Positions 1 through 7,630 of a DNA stretch of 16,478 nt are shown here, in pieces. How positions within the stretch are numbered: position 1 is the stretch's first letter; each line of letters opens with the position of its first letter. The notes under the pieces were generated by a model. It did not search any database, was not told the origin of the DNA, and saw only the letters and a list, made by a program, of their open reading frames with translations. This DNA is from Hydrogenophaga sp. (GTDB taxonomy: Bacteria > Pseudomonadota > Gammaproteobacteria > Burkholderiales > Burkholderiaceae_C): NCBI GenBank assembly GCA_030684755.1, contig JAUXXN010000073.1, positions 1 to 16,478 of the forward strand, in the 5' to 3' direction. Position numbers and translations under genes: made by a program.

Positions 1-13
1 CTTTTTTACAACA

Positions 14-29
14 AACGGTTAAAACCGTT
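14..29 (-). terminator. Possible weak terminator hairpin after the lipoprotein gene
   Basis: A perfect inverted repeat, AACGGTT-AA-AACCGTT on the plus strand, lies 12 bases past the stop codon of the minus-strand lipoprotein gene. The stem is 7 bp. On the minus strand it is followed by TGTTGT and then a run of A, not a clean T tract, so intrinsic termination would be inefficient. It could equally be an mRNA 3'-end stabilising hairpin. Confidence 0.3.
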
Positions 30-40
30 CGTCGTCAGAC

Positions 41-715
41 TCAGGTTGCCGAGCCGGTTGGCAGGGGTTCCACCGTGATCGTGCTGCCACCCACGCTGAT
101 GGTAGCTGTGTTACCCGTACCAGGCGTCACCGTAACGGTCACTGTCTTGTTGGTAGCGGTTACGGTAGACGTACCCAGCGTCAAGTTGACGGGGGTTTGT
201 ACCGTGGCGCCAACAGCGGCATTAGCCACAGGCAACGTGATCTGGCAAGGGTTCTTCACGTAGATCTGGCCCACAACCCAGCTCGCCGCAAAAACACCCG
301 TAGAGGAGGTCACGCGGAAACGGCAAGAGCCTGCGTCAACCACACCATTAACTTCACCCGCTGCTGCGCCAGTGGGGGCGGTAATCTTGAAGGCGGCAAT
401 AGTAGCTGCTGTTATCGTGCCTGCAGCGGGTGTTGCTGTGGAAATTTCCAAAACAGCACCAACGGGTGCTGCTGCGGCTGCAGAAGTGGAGACTGCATTG
501 TCGAAACTCAACGCTGGCAGCGTGAACGCTGCACCGGTGGCTGCTTCAACCAGCACCTTGGTGGTTGCAACAGCCGCAGGCGTGTTTGTAATGCTGGTAA
601 CCGAGTTGGCTTTCACCACCAGCGTAGGCGCATCACCACCACCGCAGCCCACCAGAGCCACAGCACCACCAGCCATCACCAGGCCGGCCATCAGTTTGTT
701 CAATCGAAGTTTCAT
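41..715 (-). CDS. Predicted lipoprotein of unknown function, Thr/Ala/Val-rich
   Basis: I do not recognise this 224-residue protein. It begins with a clear lipoprotein signal peptide: a basic start (MKLRLNK), a hydrophobic stretch, and the lipobox LVGC with the acylated cysteine at residue 24, followed by Gly-Gly-Gly-Asp. The mature part is very rich in Thr, Ala, Val and Ser, with alternating hydrophobic and Thr residues that suggest beta strands. It has only two further cysteines (in GSCRF and NPCQI), which could form a disulfide. The start is supported by a Shine-Dalgarno GAGGA at 724-728, 8 bases before the ATG. It lies 174 bp downstream of the yjbH-like gene on the same strand, with a possible terminator between them, so it may be its own unit. 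A surface or periplasmic role linked to the polysaccharide is only a guess from position. Confidence 0.75.
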   Translation of the reverse strand: MKLRLNKLMAGLVMAGGAVALVGCGGGDAPTLVVKANSVTSITNTPAAVATTKVLVEAATGAAFTLPALSFDNAVSTSAAAAAPVGAVLEISTATPAAGTITAATIAAFKITAPTGAAAGEVNGVVDAGSCRFRVTSSTGVFAASWVVGQIYVKNPCQITLPVANAAVGATVQTPVNLTLGTSTVTATNKTVTVTVTPGTGNTATISVGGSTITVEPLPTGSAT

Positions 716-840
716 AAGACATTTCCTCTATCAAAAAAGTTGAGCCAAGGCCGGAGCAGCCCCGTGCATCATGTTAACGGCATCGCCCGTTTCAGAGTAC
801 ATGTCAAGCAAAAAACAGCCTAACGTGTCCAAAAATCCTC

Positions 841-867
841 AAAAAACAGTTGGTTTTTATCAACTGT
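841..867 (-). terminator. Candidate rho-independent terminator after the yjbH-like gene
   Basis: Read on the minus strand, ACAGTTG, an 8-base AT-rich loop and CAACTGT are followed directly by a run of T (A841-846 on the plus strand, the last base shared with the stem). This is the hairpin-plus-T-tract shape of an intrinsic terminator. It begins 23 bases after the yjbH-like stop codon. The 7-bp stem has only three G:C pairs, so it may be leaky. Confidence 0.45.
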
Positions 868-889
868 GCACCAAATTCGAGCAACTTTC

Positions 890-3100
890 TCAGGGTTTTT
901 CTTGCTGCAAAGCCGCCCGCATGGCATGGCGGTTGGCCCACATGTCCACCGGGCCGCTGCGGTCGTGGTTGGTTATGTCGGTCCACACACCGTGGCGAGG
1001 CTGAGGTGCTTCTGCGTAGCCCGAAGTCAAAGCGTTGTTGGTTTCTCCAATTTTGGTTTGCACGCCCCAGGCCATGCGGTCTTGACCGCGCACGTTGCCC
1101 CAGCCGGTGGCTGTGCTGCCCTTTGGCCCCAGCGGCAGCGACACTTGGAACCCCGCAAACCGCCGCTTGGGCATGGCCGCCGTGCTGCCCTTGCTCTCGT
1201 TGATGTAGAAGCTCAGCTTGTAGTCGCCAAACCAGTGGTGGCTGGCCGCCTTGAATCCCGTGTCACCCGCCAAAAACTGTCCCACTGTGCCTTCCAGCTG
1301 CCAGCTGCCCGCCAACACCGAGCGGCGCACGCTCAGCAAGGCCGGGGTTTCTGTGCTGCGTGTGCCCGCCGCGCTGCTGCGGCTGTAGGCCCCCAGCGTG
1401 CCACCCACGCGCCAGTCGCCCAAGGTGTTCATCCACACCGCGTCCACTTGGCCACCGCGGCTGTAGCGGTTAATAGCCCCCACCGAAGCCTGCACCGCCA
1501 CATTGCTGGCCCAAGGCGTGTCAATGGTGCGCATGTAGCTCACCAGAGACTGGTCTACCTCTGTTTTGGGGTGACCCAAGCGGGAATAAACACCACCCTT
1601 GTCAAAGTCTTCAGAGCGCGCCACGGGCACCAACACATTGCCCTGCCACATCCAGCCCTTGCCCCATTCGCCCAGCGGGCTCAAGTCGCCCAGTTGCACT
1701 TGCGCGCCCACATCCAGCGCAGCCGAATAGTCGGCCAGTCCATATTCGGTGCCAATGGCGGACCGGATGTTGGCCCCCAGCTCAAACTGCGGCTTCCAGG
1801 CGTAAGGCGCGGCGTTGCTCACCAGGGTGTCCACCTTGTTCGTCTTTTTGGCCGCTTGCAGCCGCTGTGGCAGCGCCTTGCTGCTGAAGAAACGCAGCGC
1901 CAGCCCTTTGCCGCAGCTGTCTTGCCCCATGGCAAAACCATTCAGGCAGTTGCGGGTGGTGTGCACGCTGGTGGTGGGCTGGCCCATGTAGGTCAGGCTC
2001 AGCACCACCTCGGCATCGTCCGCCTCTGTGCCCAGCATCCACTGCACCAGGCCCGCGCCCAGCGCCTGCTGGTGGTCTTTGCGCCAGCCCACCGGGTCGG
2101 CCTGCACCCACCACAGCAGCGGTTGGCCATTGGCCGCAGGCAAAGCTGCAATGTGGATGTTGGCAAACCCGTTTTCTGCCAAGCGGCTAGAGAGGGCCAG
2201 CGCCCGCTGGTCGAGCGTGGCCGGTGTGGCTTCGGCCGGGCTTGCCGCCCAGGTGGGCTGCTGCTGCTGGCTGGCCAAGCGCAGCTTCTTGTCCATTTGA
2301 AAACGCAGCGCTGCGGTGAACTGGTTGCTTTGCTGGTGCGCCGGGCCGCTCAGTTTGTGGCTGTAGCCCAGCTGCAAATCCATGTCGCGCGTGAGCGGCT
2401 GAACATAATGTGCACCCAGGCGTTTGGCTTGCGTGTCCGACTCCAACACCACCGCCAGCTGGTCGCTCACGCGCAGCGTCAGGTTGCCAAACACACCGTC
2501 CATGAGCGGTGTTCTGCTGCTGCCTTTGCTGAAGCCCAGCGACACGTCCATGGGCCCCAGTGTGGATGTGCCCACGCCATAAGCCTGCCTGAAATTGGTG
2601 GCCGCACCGCCAAAGTCTGTAAAACCCACCGCCAACCGGGTGTTGTACGGCAGCAGCAGCGGCAGCTGGTACTTGCCACTCACCGACAAATCGCGCATGC
2701 CACCGGGGCACACACTTTTGCCGCTGTACAAATTGCACTGCAAGTTGCCATCAAAGCTCAACCGGCCCACCAGCTCCAGGCCCGGCAGCAAACCAAAGCC
2801 CACGTTGCCGGTGCCAAACCCGCCCACCCCCGGGAACTTGCGGGCCACCTCGGGCACGCTGTTGGTTAAACCCAACACGGTGCTACCCAAAGGCAACACA
2901 TCTGCCGAGGGTGTGTTGATGGCCCCGCTGTAGCCCTGCGGCGCCATTTGAAACGTGTCTTGCAGCGGCGTGCCAGTGGCTGCGCCCGATGCCATGGTGG
3001 CTGACAACGCCAGCACCGCCCATGTCACTGCGCTGTAATGGGCCGTGTGGCTTGCATCTGTTGGGCCGCGTGGGGCTGGTTGTGAAGTGTTGAAAGCCAT
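890..3100 (-). CDS. yjbH: YjbH-family outer-membrane exopolysaccharide protein
   Basis: This 736-residue protein resembles the YjbH family (PF06082) of outer-membrane proteins linked to exopolysaccharide production; the E. coli protein is about 700 residues. Near the N-terminus the mature part has QGYSGAINTPSADVLPLG and GNVGFGLLPGLELVGRLSF, followed by many alternating polar/hydrophobic strands and GFTDFGG. This fits the family's predicted beta-barrel. The reading frame extends further upstream, but I chose the ATG at 3098-3100. From it a basic N-region leads to a hydrophobic segment (about residues 23-37, ending ASGAATG) that looks like a Sec signal peptide; a longer start would put two hydrophobic stretches in series. 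No strong Shine-Dalgarno is visible. The gene is divergent from the wza-like gene across a shared 320-bp region, which suggests co-regulation. Its biochemical role is unproven even in E. coli; it may help secretion or modification of the polymer. Confidence 0.8.
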   Translation of the reverse strand: MAFNTSQPAPRGPTDASHTAHYSAVTWAVLALSATMASGAATGTPLQDTFQMAPQGYSGAINTPSADVLPLGSTVLGLTNSVPEVARKFPGVGGFGTGNVGFGLLPGLELVGRLSFDGNLQCNLYSGKSVCPGGMRDLSVSGKYQLPLLLPYNTRLAVGFTDFGGAATNFRQAYGVGTSTLGPMDVSLGFSKGSSRTPLMDGVFGNLTLRVSDQLAVVLESDTQAKRLGAHYVQPLTRDMDLQLGYSHKLSGPAHQQSNQFTAALRFQMDKKLRLASQQQQPTWAASPAEATPATLDQRALALSSRLAENGFANIHIAALPAANGQPLLWWVQADPVGWRKDHQQALGAGLVQWMLGTEADDAEVVLSLTYMGQPTTSVHTTRNCLNGFAMGQDSCGKGLALRFFSSKALPQRLQAAKKTNKVDTLVSNAAPYAWKPQFELGANIRSAIGTEYGLADYSAALDVGAQVQLGDLSPLGEWGKGWMWQGNVLVPVARSEDFDKGGVYSRLGHPKTEVDQSLVSYMRTIDTPWASNVAVQASVGAINRYSRGGQVDAVWMNTLGDWRVGGTLGAYSRSSAAGTRSTETPALLSVRRSVLAGSWQLEGTVGQFLAGDTGFKAASHHWFGDYKLSFYINESKGSTAAMPKRRFAGFQVSLPLGPKGSTATGWGNVRGQDRMAWGVQTKIGETNNALTSGYAEAPQPRHGVWTDITNHDRSGPVDMWANRHAMRAALQQEKP

Positions 3101-3177
3101 GTTCAATTGGTTCGTTTGAAAAGTGCAAGATTTATAACAACACATAAGCAGTGCTACCGCCCAGCCGCATACAAAAA

Positions 3178-3196
3178 TTGCACAACAATGGTGCAA
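3178..3196. promoter_or_regulatory. Inverted repeat TTGCAC-N7-GTGCAA, possible operator
   Basis: A perfect 6-bp inverted repeat with a 7-bp spacer lies about 78 bp upstream of the chosen yjbH-like start and about 225 bp upstream of wza. The size and symmetry suit a dimeric transcription factor. A third half-site, GTGCAA, occurs at 3123-3128. The regulator is unknown. Confidence 0.35.
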
Positions 3197-3340
3197 AAAC
3201 AATATAAAAGTTGCTGCTAAACACTTTTTTACCTATTTGTCAATCCCTGCACATGAGGGGCTGTCAGCAGGTGAGCACATTTTTACAACCCAAAGTTTGT
3301 CACGGTTTTCCATGTTTACTGCCGCCGTTGTGTTGTTGTC

Positions 3341-3370
3341 TTGTTGTTTAAATGTGCGGTACAGCATAAT
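3341..3370 (+). promoter_or_regulatory. Candidate sigma-70 promoter for the polysaccharide operon
   Basis: TTGTTG (3341-3346) and CATAAT (3365-3370) are separated by 18 bases. Transcription would start near 3377 and leave a leader of about 45 bases before the wza-like ATG. This is the best -35/-10 pair I can see on the plus strand here, read by eye only. Confidence 0.35.
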
Positions 3371-3420
3371 TGGTCGTTTAAAAAGCGTTTCACACAGCAA
3401 CAACCTCCCCGATTCAGTCC

Positions 3421-4698
3421 ATGAAATTTTCACGTTCAGCGACCAAAGCCCTGGCCGCCAGCACGCTGCTGTTGACCCTGGCTGGGTGCGCGTTTTCACC
3501 CGGGCCCCTGTTTGGCCCCGCGCTGCAAGGCCAAGGCGCAAACACCGCCTCAGAAACCACCGGCCAAGCGGCTCCCCCCAGCACCTTGGTGCGCTTGTTT
3601 CAAGGCAAAAGCAGTAGCATTGTCACAGGCACCAGCGCCCCCAACGCCCCCGCAGACCCCAACCTGCCCGACGCCCCACCCCCCGGCGTGCTGCGCCCCA
3701 TCACCCCCGACCTGATCCAATCCATTCAGCGCGACGCCCGCCAGGCCAACACCCTCGCCGCGCTGCAACCCCTGTTTGGCAAAGCCGGTGCCTACACCAT
3801 TGGTGTGGGCGACGTGGTTCACATCAACGTGTGGGGCCACCCCGAGCTGGTGTTGCCACCCGCAGGCAGCACCACCAGCGGCACCGAAGCCAGCAGCCAA
3901 TCGGGCGTCACCAACGGTTTCAACGTCAGCCCTGACGGCCTCATTCAGTTCCCCCTGATAGGCACCCTAAAAATTGCAGGCCTTACAGAAAACCAAGCCC
4001 GCCTTGAGCTGGCCAAGGCCCTCAAGCGCTACATTGTTGACCCCCAAATCACCCTGCGCGTGCAGGCTTACCGCGCTGGCCGCGTGTACATGGACGGCGA
4101 AGTGCGCACCCCCGGCCTGCAAGCCATCAACGACGTGCCCATGACCCTGCCCGAAGCCCTGAGCCGCGCTGGCGGCCTCACCGCCACGGCCGATCGCTCC
4201 CAGGTTTTCATCACCCGCGAAGGCGTTACCACCCCCATCAACTTGCTGAGCCTGTCGCAGCGCGGCATCAACCCTGCACAAATTTTGCTGAAAAATAACG
4301 ACTTGGTGCGCGTGGCCCACCGCGACGACGCCAAGGTGTATGTCATGGGCGAAGTGGTGCGCCAAGCCGCCTTGCCGCTGCGCAATGGCCGCCTGAGCCT
4401 GAACGAAGCCCTGGGCGAGTCTGGCGGCATCAACCCCACGTCGGGCGACCCCAAGCAAATTTTTGTCATTCGCAGCCGCTCCACCCAGCCCGCCGAGAGC
4501 GCCGCTGGCCAGCTGCCCGAAATTTTTCACCTCGATGCCCGCAGCCCCATGGGCTATGCCCTGGCCGAAGGCTTTGAGCTGCAAGCGCGCGATGTGGTTT
4601 ACGTCGACCCCGTGCCCCTGGTGCGCTGGAACCGCGTTATCAGCCTCATATTGCCCAGCGCACAGGCCGTCAACGTGACGCGCGACGCGCTGAACTGA
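3421..4698 (+). CDS. wza: Wza-type polysaccharide export outer-membrane lipoprotein
   Basis: This 425-residue protein would form the outer-membrane export channel for the polymer. The N-terminus is a lipoprotein signal with lipobox LAGC, cysteine at residue 23. A Pro/Ala-rich region follows, then the polysaccharide export domain (PF02563) starting near residue 125 with YTIGVGDVVHINVWGHPEL. Two SLBB-type domains follow, beginning near residues 221 (RVYMDGEVRTPG) and 305 (KVYVMGEVVRQA), each carrying the EAL...GGI/L turn. The C-terminal segment (DVVYVDPVPLVRWNRVISLI) fits the amphipathic membrane-spanning helix of Wza. Length is typical for betaproteobacterial EpsA/EpsE-type members and somewhat longer than E. 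coli Wza. No Shine-Dalgarno is obvious before the ATG. It heads the wza-wzb-wzc set, and the neighbouring phosphatase is 34 bp away. The equivalent names epsA and epsE are also used in betaproteobacteria. Confidence 0.93.
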   Translation: MKFSRSATKALAASTLLLTLAGCAFSPGPLFGPALQGQGANTASETTGQAAPPSTLVRLFQGKSSSIVTGTSAPNAPADPNLPDAPPPGVLRPITPDLIQSIQRDARQANTLAALQPLFGKAGAYTIGVGDVVHINVWGHPELVLPPAGSTTSGTEASSQSGVTNGFNVSPDGLIQFPLIGTLKIAGLTENQARLELAKALKRYIVDPQITLRVQAYRAGRVYMDGEVRTPGLQAINDVPMTLPEALSRAGGLTATADRSQVFITREGVTTPINLLSLSQRGINPAQILLKNNDLVRVAHRDDAKVYVMGEVVRQAALPLRNGRLSLNEALGESGGINPTSGDPKQIFVIRSRSTQPAESAAGQLPEIFHLDARSPMGYALAEGFELQARDVVYVDPVPLVRWNRVISLILPSAQAVNVTRDALN

Positions 4699-4732
4699 TG
4701 CCCTGTAACCCCAGCCCCGTTTTCTTTACCGC

Positions 4733-5191
4733 ATGAGCATTCAAAACGTCATGGCCGTGTGCATTGGCAATATCTGCCGCAGCCCGGTGGCTGAAGGCCT
4801 GTTAGCACAGGCGCTGCCCCAGTGCAAAGTGTGGTCTTCAGGCCTGCACGCTGTGGTGGGCGCTCCCGCCGAGCCCACCGCCCAGGCCCTGGCTTTAGAA
4901 GCGGGCATCAACATCAGCACACACCGCGCCCAGCAAGTTCAAGCCTGGATGTGCACCCAGGCCGACCTCATTTTGGTCATGGAAGCCAGCCACCAGCGCG
5001 AGTTGGCCCAGCGTTTCCCCCTGGCGCGCGGCAAAATCCGCCTGCTGGGCGAGTTTGGCACCGAATATGCTTCCACCCCTTACGACATTGCCGACCCCTA
5101 CCAGCAGCCCCGAGCCGCCTTTGAAGCCGCCCACACCGGCATTGCCCAAGGCGTGGCCCAGTGGGCGCGGCGCATCCGCCTCATTGGTTAA
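4733..5191 (+). CDS. wzb: Wzb-type low-molecular-weight protein-tyrosine phosphatase
   Basis: This 152-residue cytoplasmic phosphatase is expected to dephosphorylate the C-terminal tyrosines of the Wzc-like kinase encoded next, so cycling the export machine. The catalytic P-loop CIGNICRS is at residues 10-17, with nucleophile Cys10 and Arg16 of the CX5R motif. The general acid is Asp121 in the DP loop (YDIADPYQQP). Length is usual for LMW-PTPs. The start ATG places the P-loop at the family's normal distance from the N-terminus. The position between wza and wzc is the classic order of group 1 capsule and EPS operons. In that context a capsule phosphatase is much more likely than an arsenate reductase or a generic LMW-PTP. 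Confidence 0.93.
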   Translation: MSIQNVMAVCIGNICRSPVAEGLLAQALPQCKVWSSGLHAVVGAPAEPTAQALALEAGINISTHRAQQVQAWMCTQADLILVMEASHQRELAQRFPLARGKIRLLGEFGTEYASTPYDIADPYQQPRAAFEAAHTGIAQGVAQWARRIRLIG

Positions 5192-5278
5192 CCGCTCGCA
5201 CCACAAAGCCCCACAACGCTAAAGCCCAGAAGCTGACCCACAGGCTTTGCCCAAATCTATTTTCTGTTGCCGTTATTC

Positions 5279-7507
5279 ATGACACCCAACACGCCCCAGC
5301 TGCCCGCAGCCCCCTCCGCCAACGAAGACGAGATTGACCTTCTTGGCCTGCTTGATGTGTTGTTGGAAGCCAAATGGCTGGTGGCAAGCGTCACCGCCGC
5401 CGCCTTGTTGTTGGGCGGCAGTTACGCCTTTTTAAGCCGCCCGGTGTACCAAGCCAACACCCTGTTGCAGGTGGAAGACAGCAAGCCTGGTGCAGCCGGC
5501 GCCTTGGGTGAAGCCGCCAGCTTGTTCGACATCAAAAGCCCCGCCAGCGCCGAAATGGAAATTCTGCGCTCCCGCCTGGTGGTGGGCAAAGCCGTGGACG
5601 ACCTGCAACTGCACACCACAGCCCGCCCCAAGCGTTTTCCGCTGCTGGGCAACTGGCTGGCCAGCCGGGCCCAAGACTTGGCTGAGCCCGGCTTCTTGGG
5701 CATGGACGGCTATGTGCACGGCACCGAAAGCATCCAAGTGGGCTTGCTTGAAGTGCCCCCCGAGCTAGAAAACCAGCCCCTTACCCTGGTCACCACCAGC
5801 GGCGGCTTCATCTTGCAAGGCCCAAGCGGCGAAACACTGGCCGAAGGCCCAGTGGGCGAACCCCTCACCTGGGGCGAAAACGCCACCGCAGGCCGCGTGG
5901 TGGTGCATGCGCTTGAAGCCAAGCCCGGCGCCCATTTCACCCTGTTGCGCCAAAGCCGCCAGGCCGTCATCGAGCGGCTACAAGCCCAGCTCGGCATTGC
6001 CGAAAAAGGCAAACAATCGGGCGTGATCTCCATCACCCTGCAAGGCACCGACGATGTGCAAATCACACAAGTGCTGCAGGCGGTGGGCAGCAACTACGTG
6101 CGCCAAAACGTGGAGCGCAAATCTGCCGAAGCCGACAAATCTCTGGACTTTTTGAGCGGCTTCTTGCCCACTCTGAAAAAGCAGCTGGAAGCTTCTGAAA
6201 CCGCCTTTAATCAGTTTCGCAACCAAAAAGGCACCTTCGACCTGAGCACCGAAGGCCAACTGGCTCTTAGAACAACAGTTGAATTGCAAACGCAACTCTT
6301 GCAGCTGCAACAAAAACGCCGCGAACTCAGCAGCCAATTCACCGCCTCGCACCCCAGCATTCAGGTCATTGACGCGCAAATTGCCACCCTCACCAAAGAA
6401 ATCAGCGGCTTTAACAACCGCGTGAAAGTCTTGCCCAACGTTGAACAAGAGTTGCTGCGCCTCACGCGTGATGTGAAGGTCAACAGCGAGCTATACATCA
6501 ACCTGCTCAACAGCGCCCAACAACTGCGCTTGGTGCGCGAAGGCAAAGTGGGCAATGTGCGCGTGGTGGACCAAGCCGTTACCCAGCAAAACCCCGTGGC
6601 CCCCAAGCGCCAGCTTATTGTGGCGCTGAGCGCTTTGCTGGGTTTGTTTGGCGGTGTTGCCCTGGCTTTTGCCCGCAATGCGCTGAATTCCGGCATTAAA
6701 GACAGCGCCGAAATTGAAAGCCACACCGGCCTGAACGTGTTTGCCACCGTGCCTCACAGCGTGGTGCAGGCCAAGCTGTACGAAAGCATCACCAACAAAG
6801 CGCCCGGCCAACATCTGCTGGCCATTTCTGCACCTGAAGACCCCGGCATTGAAAGCCTGCGCAGCCTGCGCACCGCGCTGCAGTTTGCGCTGCTGGACGC
6901 ACGCAACAACGTGGTGTTGTTCACAGGCCCCACCCCCAGCATTGGCAAGTCCTTTGTGTCGTCCAACTTTGCAGCGGTGTTGGGCGCCGGGGGCAAACGC
7001 GTGTTGCTGATAGACGCTGACATGCGCAAAGGCTACCTGAACCAATATTTTGGCCTGAGCCGTGGCCCCGGCCTGAGTGAACTGGTGGCCGGCAGCCACA
7101 CCTTTGAACAAGTGGTGAAGCGCAATGTAGCCCCGGGTGTGGACATCATTCCCACCGGTGCTCTGCCGCCCAACCCCGGCGAACTGCTTTTGTCACCCAC
7201 CACCGTGCAACTGGTTCAAACCCTATCGGCCCAATACGACTTGGTCATCATCGACACCACGCCCGTGCTGGCCGTGTCAGACACCCAGGTGCTCGCCCCC
7301 GTGGCCGGCACCGTGTTCCTCATCGCCAAAGCCAACGTCACCGCCATTGGTGAAATTCACGAATCGGTCAAGCGCCTGCAACAATCGGGTGTTAACGTGA
7401 AAGGCGTTGTGTTCAACGACTTCAAAGTAGACAAACGCCGCTACGGCGGTTACGGCTACCGCTACAGCCGCTACCGCTATACCAACTACAAATACGGCCA
7501 AAGCTAA
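5279..7507 (+). CDS. wzc: Wzc-type tyrosine autokinase / polysaccharide co-polymerase
   Basis: This inner-membrane protein of 742 residues controls chain length and couples polymerisation to export. It has an N-terminal Wzz domain (DEIDLLGLLDVLLEAKWL, then a transmembrane helix at about residues 35-52) and a long coiled periplasmic part. A GNVR-type region ends near GKVGNVRVVDQAV, followed by a second transmembrane helix (LIVALSALLGLFGGVALAF) and a cytoplasmic BY-kinase domain. That domain shows Walker A GPTPSIGKS with Lys557, Walker A' VLLIDADMR (Asp579, Asp581) and Walker B LVIIDTTP (Asp659). The tail carries eight tyrosines between residues 722 and 739, the expected autophosphorylation cluster and target of the adjacent phosphatase. 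An in-frame TTG at 5267 would add four residues; I prefer the ATG at 5279, though neither has a clear Shine-Dalgarno. All catalytic motifs are intact. Confidence 0.94.
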   Translation: MTPNTPQLPAAPSANEDEIDLLGLLDVLLEAKWLVASVTAAALLLGGSYAFLSRPVYQANTLLQVEDSKPGAAGALGEAASLFDIKSPASAEMEILRSRLVVGKAVDDLQLHTTARPKRFPLLGNWLASRAQDLAEPGFLGMDGYVHGTESIQVGLLEVPPELENQPLTLVTTSGGFILQGPSGETLAEGPVGEPLTWGENATAGRVVVHALEAKPGAHFTLLRQSRQAVIERLQAQLGIAEKGKQSGVISITLQGTDDVQITQVLQAVGSNYVRQNVERKSAEADKSLDFLSGFLPTLKKQLEASETAFNQFRNQKGTFDLSTEGQLALRTTVELQTQLLQLQQKRRELSSQFTASHPSIQVIDAQIATLTKEISGFNNRVKVLPNVEQELLRLTRDVKVNSELYINLLNSAQQLRLVREGKVGNVRVVDQAVTQQNPVAPKRQLIVALSALLGLFGGVALAFARNALNSGIKDSAEIESHTGLNVFATVPHSVVQAKLYESITNKAPGQHLLAISAPEDPGIESLRSLRTALQFALLDARNNVVLFTGPTPSIGKSFVSSNFAAVLGAGGKRVLLIDADMRKGYLNQYFGLSRGPGLSELVAGSHTFEQVVKRNVAPGVDIIPTGALPPNPGELLLSPTTVQLVQTLSAQYDLVIIDTTPVLAVSDTQVLAPVAGTVFLIAKANVTAIGEIHESVKRLQQSGVNVKGVVFNDFKVDKRRYGGYGYRYSRYRYTNYKYGQS

Positions 7508-7527
7508 GCCCAATTCCCCGCCTTGCT

Positions 7528-7548
7528 CCTTCCCCCTCTGGGGGAAGG
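7528..7548. repeat. GC-rich perfect hairpin, repeat-like intergenic element
   Basis: CCTTCCCCC-TCT-GGGGGAAGG is a perfect 9-bp stem with a 3-base loop, starting 21 bases after the wzc-like stop. It is followed by CTGGGATGGGGG, and C-runs precede it, so a larger imperfect fold is possible. There is no T tract, so it is not a standard intrinsic terminator. It resembles dispersed palindromic elements that I associate with intergenic spaces of Comamonadaceae genomes. It could weaken read-through into wbpA or protect the upstream mRNA. Confidence 0.6.
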
Positions 7549-7621
7549 CTGGGATGGGGGCAAGCCCATATGCTGGCTCAACAGTATTTGAACCCGTTAT
7601 TCGATCTATTTAATACAAGGC

Positions 7622-7625
7622 GAGG
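7622..7625 (+). promoter_or_regulatory. Shine-Dalgarno that decides the wbpA GTG start
   Basis: GAGG within AAGGCGAGG sits 5 bases before GTG at 7631. It supports GTG as the start of the dehydrogenase gene. Most genes upstream in this operon lack so clear a site. Confidence 0.6.
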
Positions 7626-7630
7626 TTTCT

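Larger units (their letters stand above)
3101..3420. promoter_or_regulatory. Divergent intergenic regulatory region between yjbH-like and wza-like genes
   Basis: This 320-bp stretch has no convincing gene and is clearly more AT-rich than the flanking coding DNA. It must hold the promoters for both the leftward yjbH-like gene and the rightward polysaccharide operon. It contains a TTGCAC/GTGCAA inverted repeat (3178-3196), another GTGCAA copy (3123-3128), and on the minus strand a TATAAA-like box around 3132-3137. A plausible rightward promoter lies at 3341-3370. A short frame continuing upstream of yjbH and one running into wza were judged non-coding. Confidence 0.6.

Noticed and set aside
866..2869. 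A 667-codon open frame on the plus strand opposite the yjbH-like gene
   Set aside because: Its product is dominated by His, Ala, Gln and Arg with no recognisable motif. The minus-strand frame has a signal peptide and family-like motifs. Long antisense frames are expected opposite GC-rich genes.
5267..5281. TTG at 5267 as the wzc start, and likewise TTG at 8945, 9923 and 10813
   Set aside because: In each case an ATG a few codons downstream begins directly at the expected N-terminus and no ribosome site favours the TTG.
7528..7560. The hairpin after wzc as a rho-independent terminator
   Set aside because: The stem is strong, but no T tract follows on either strand, so it was listed as a repeat-like hairpin.
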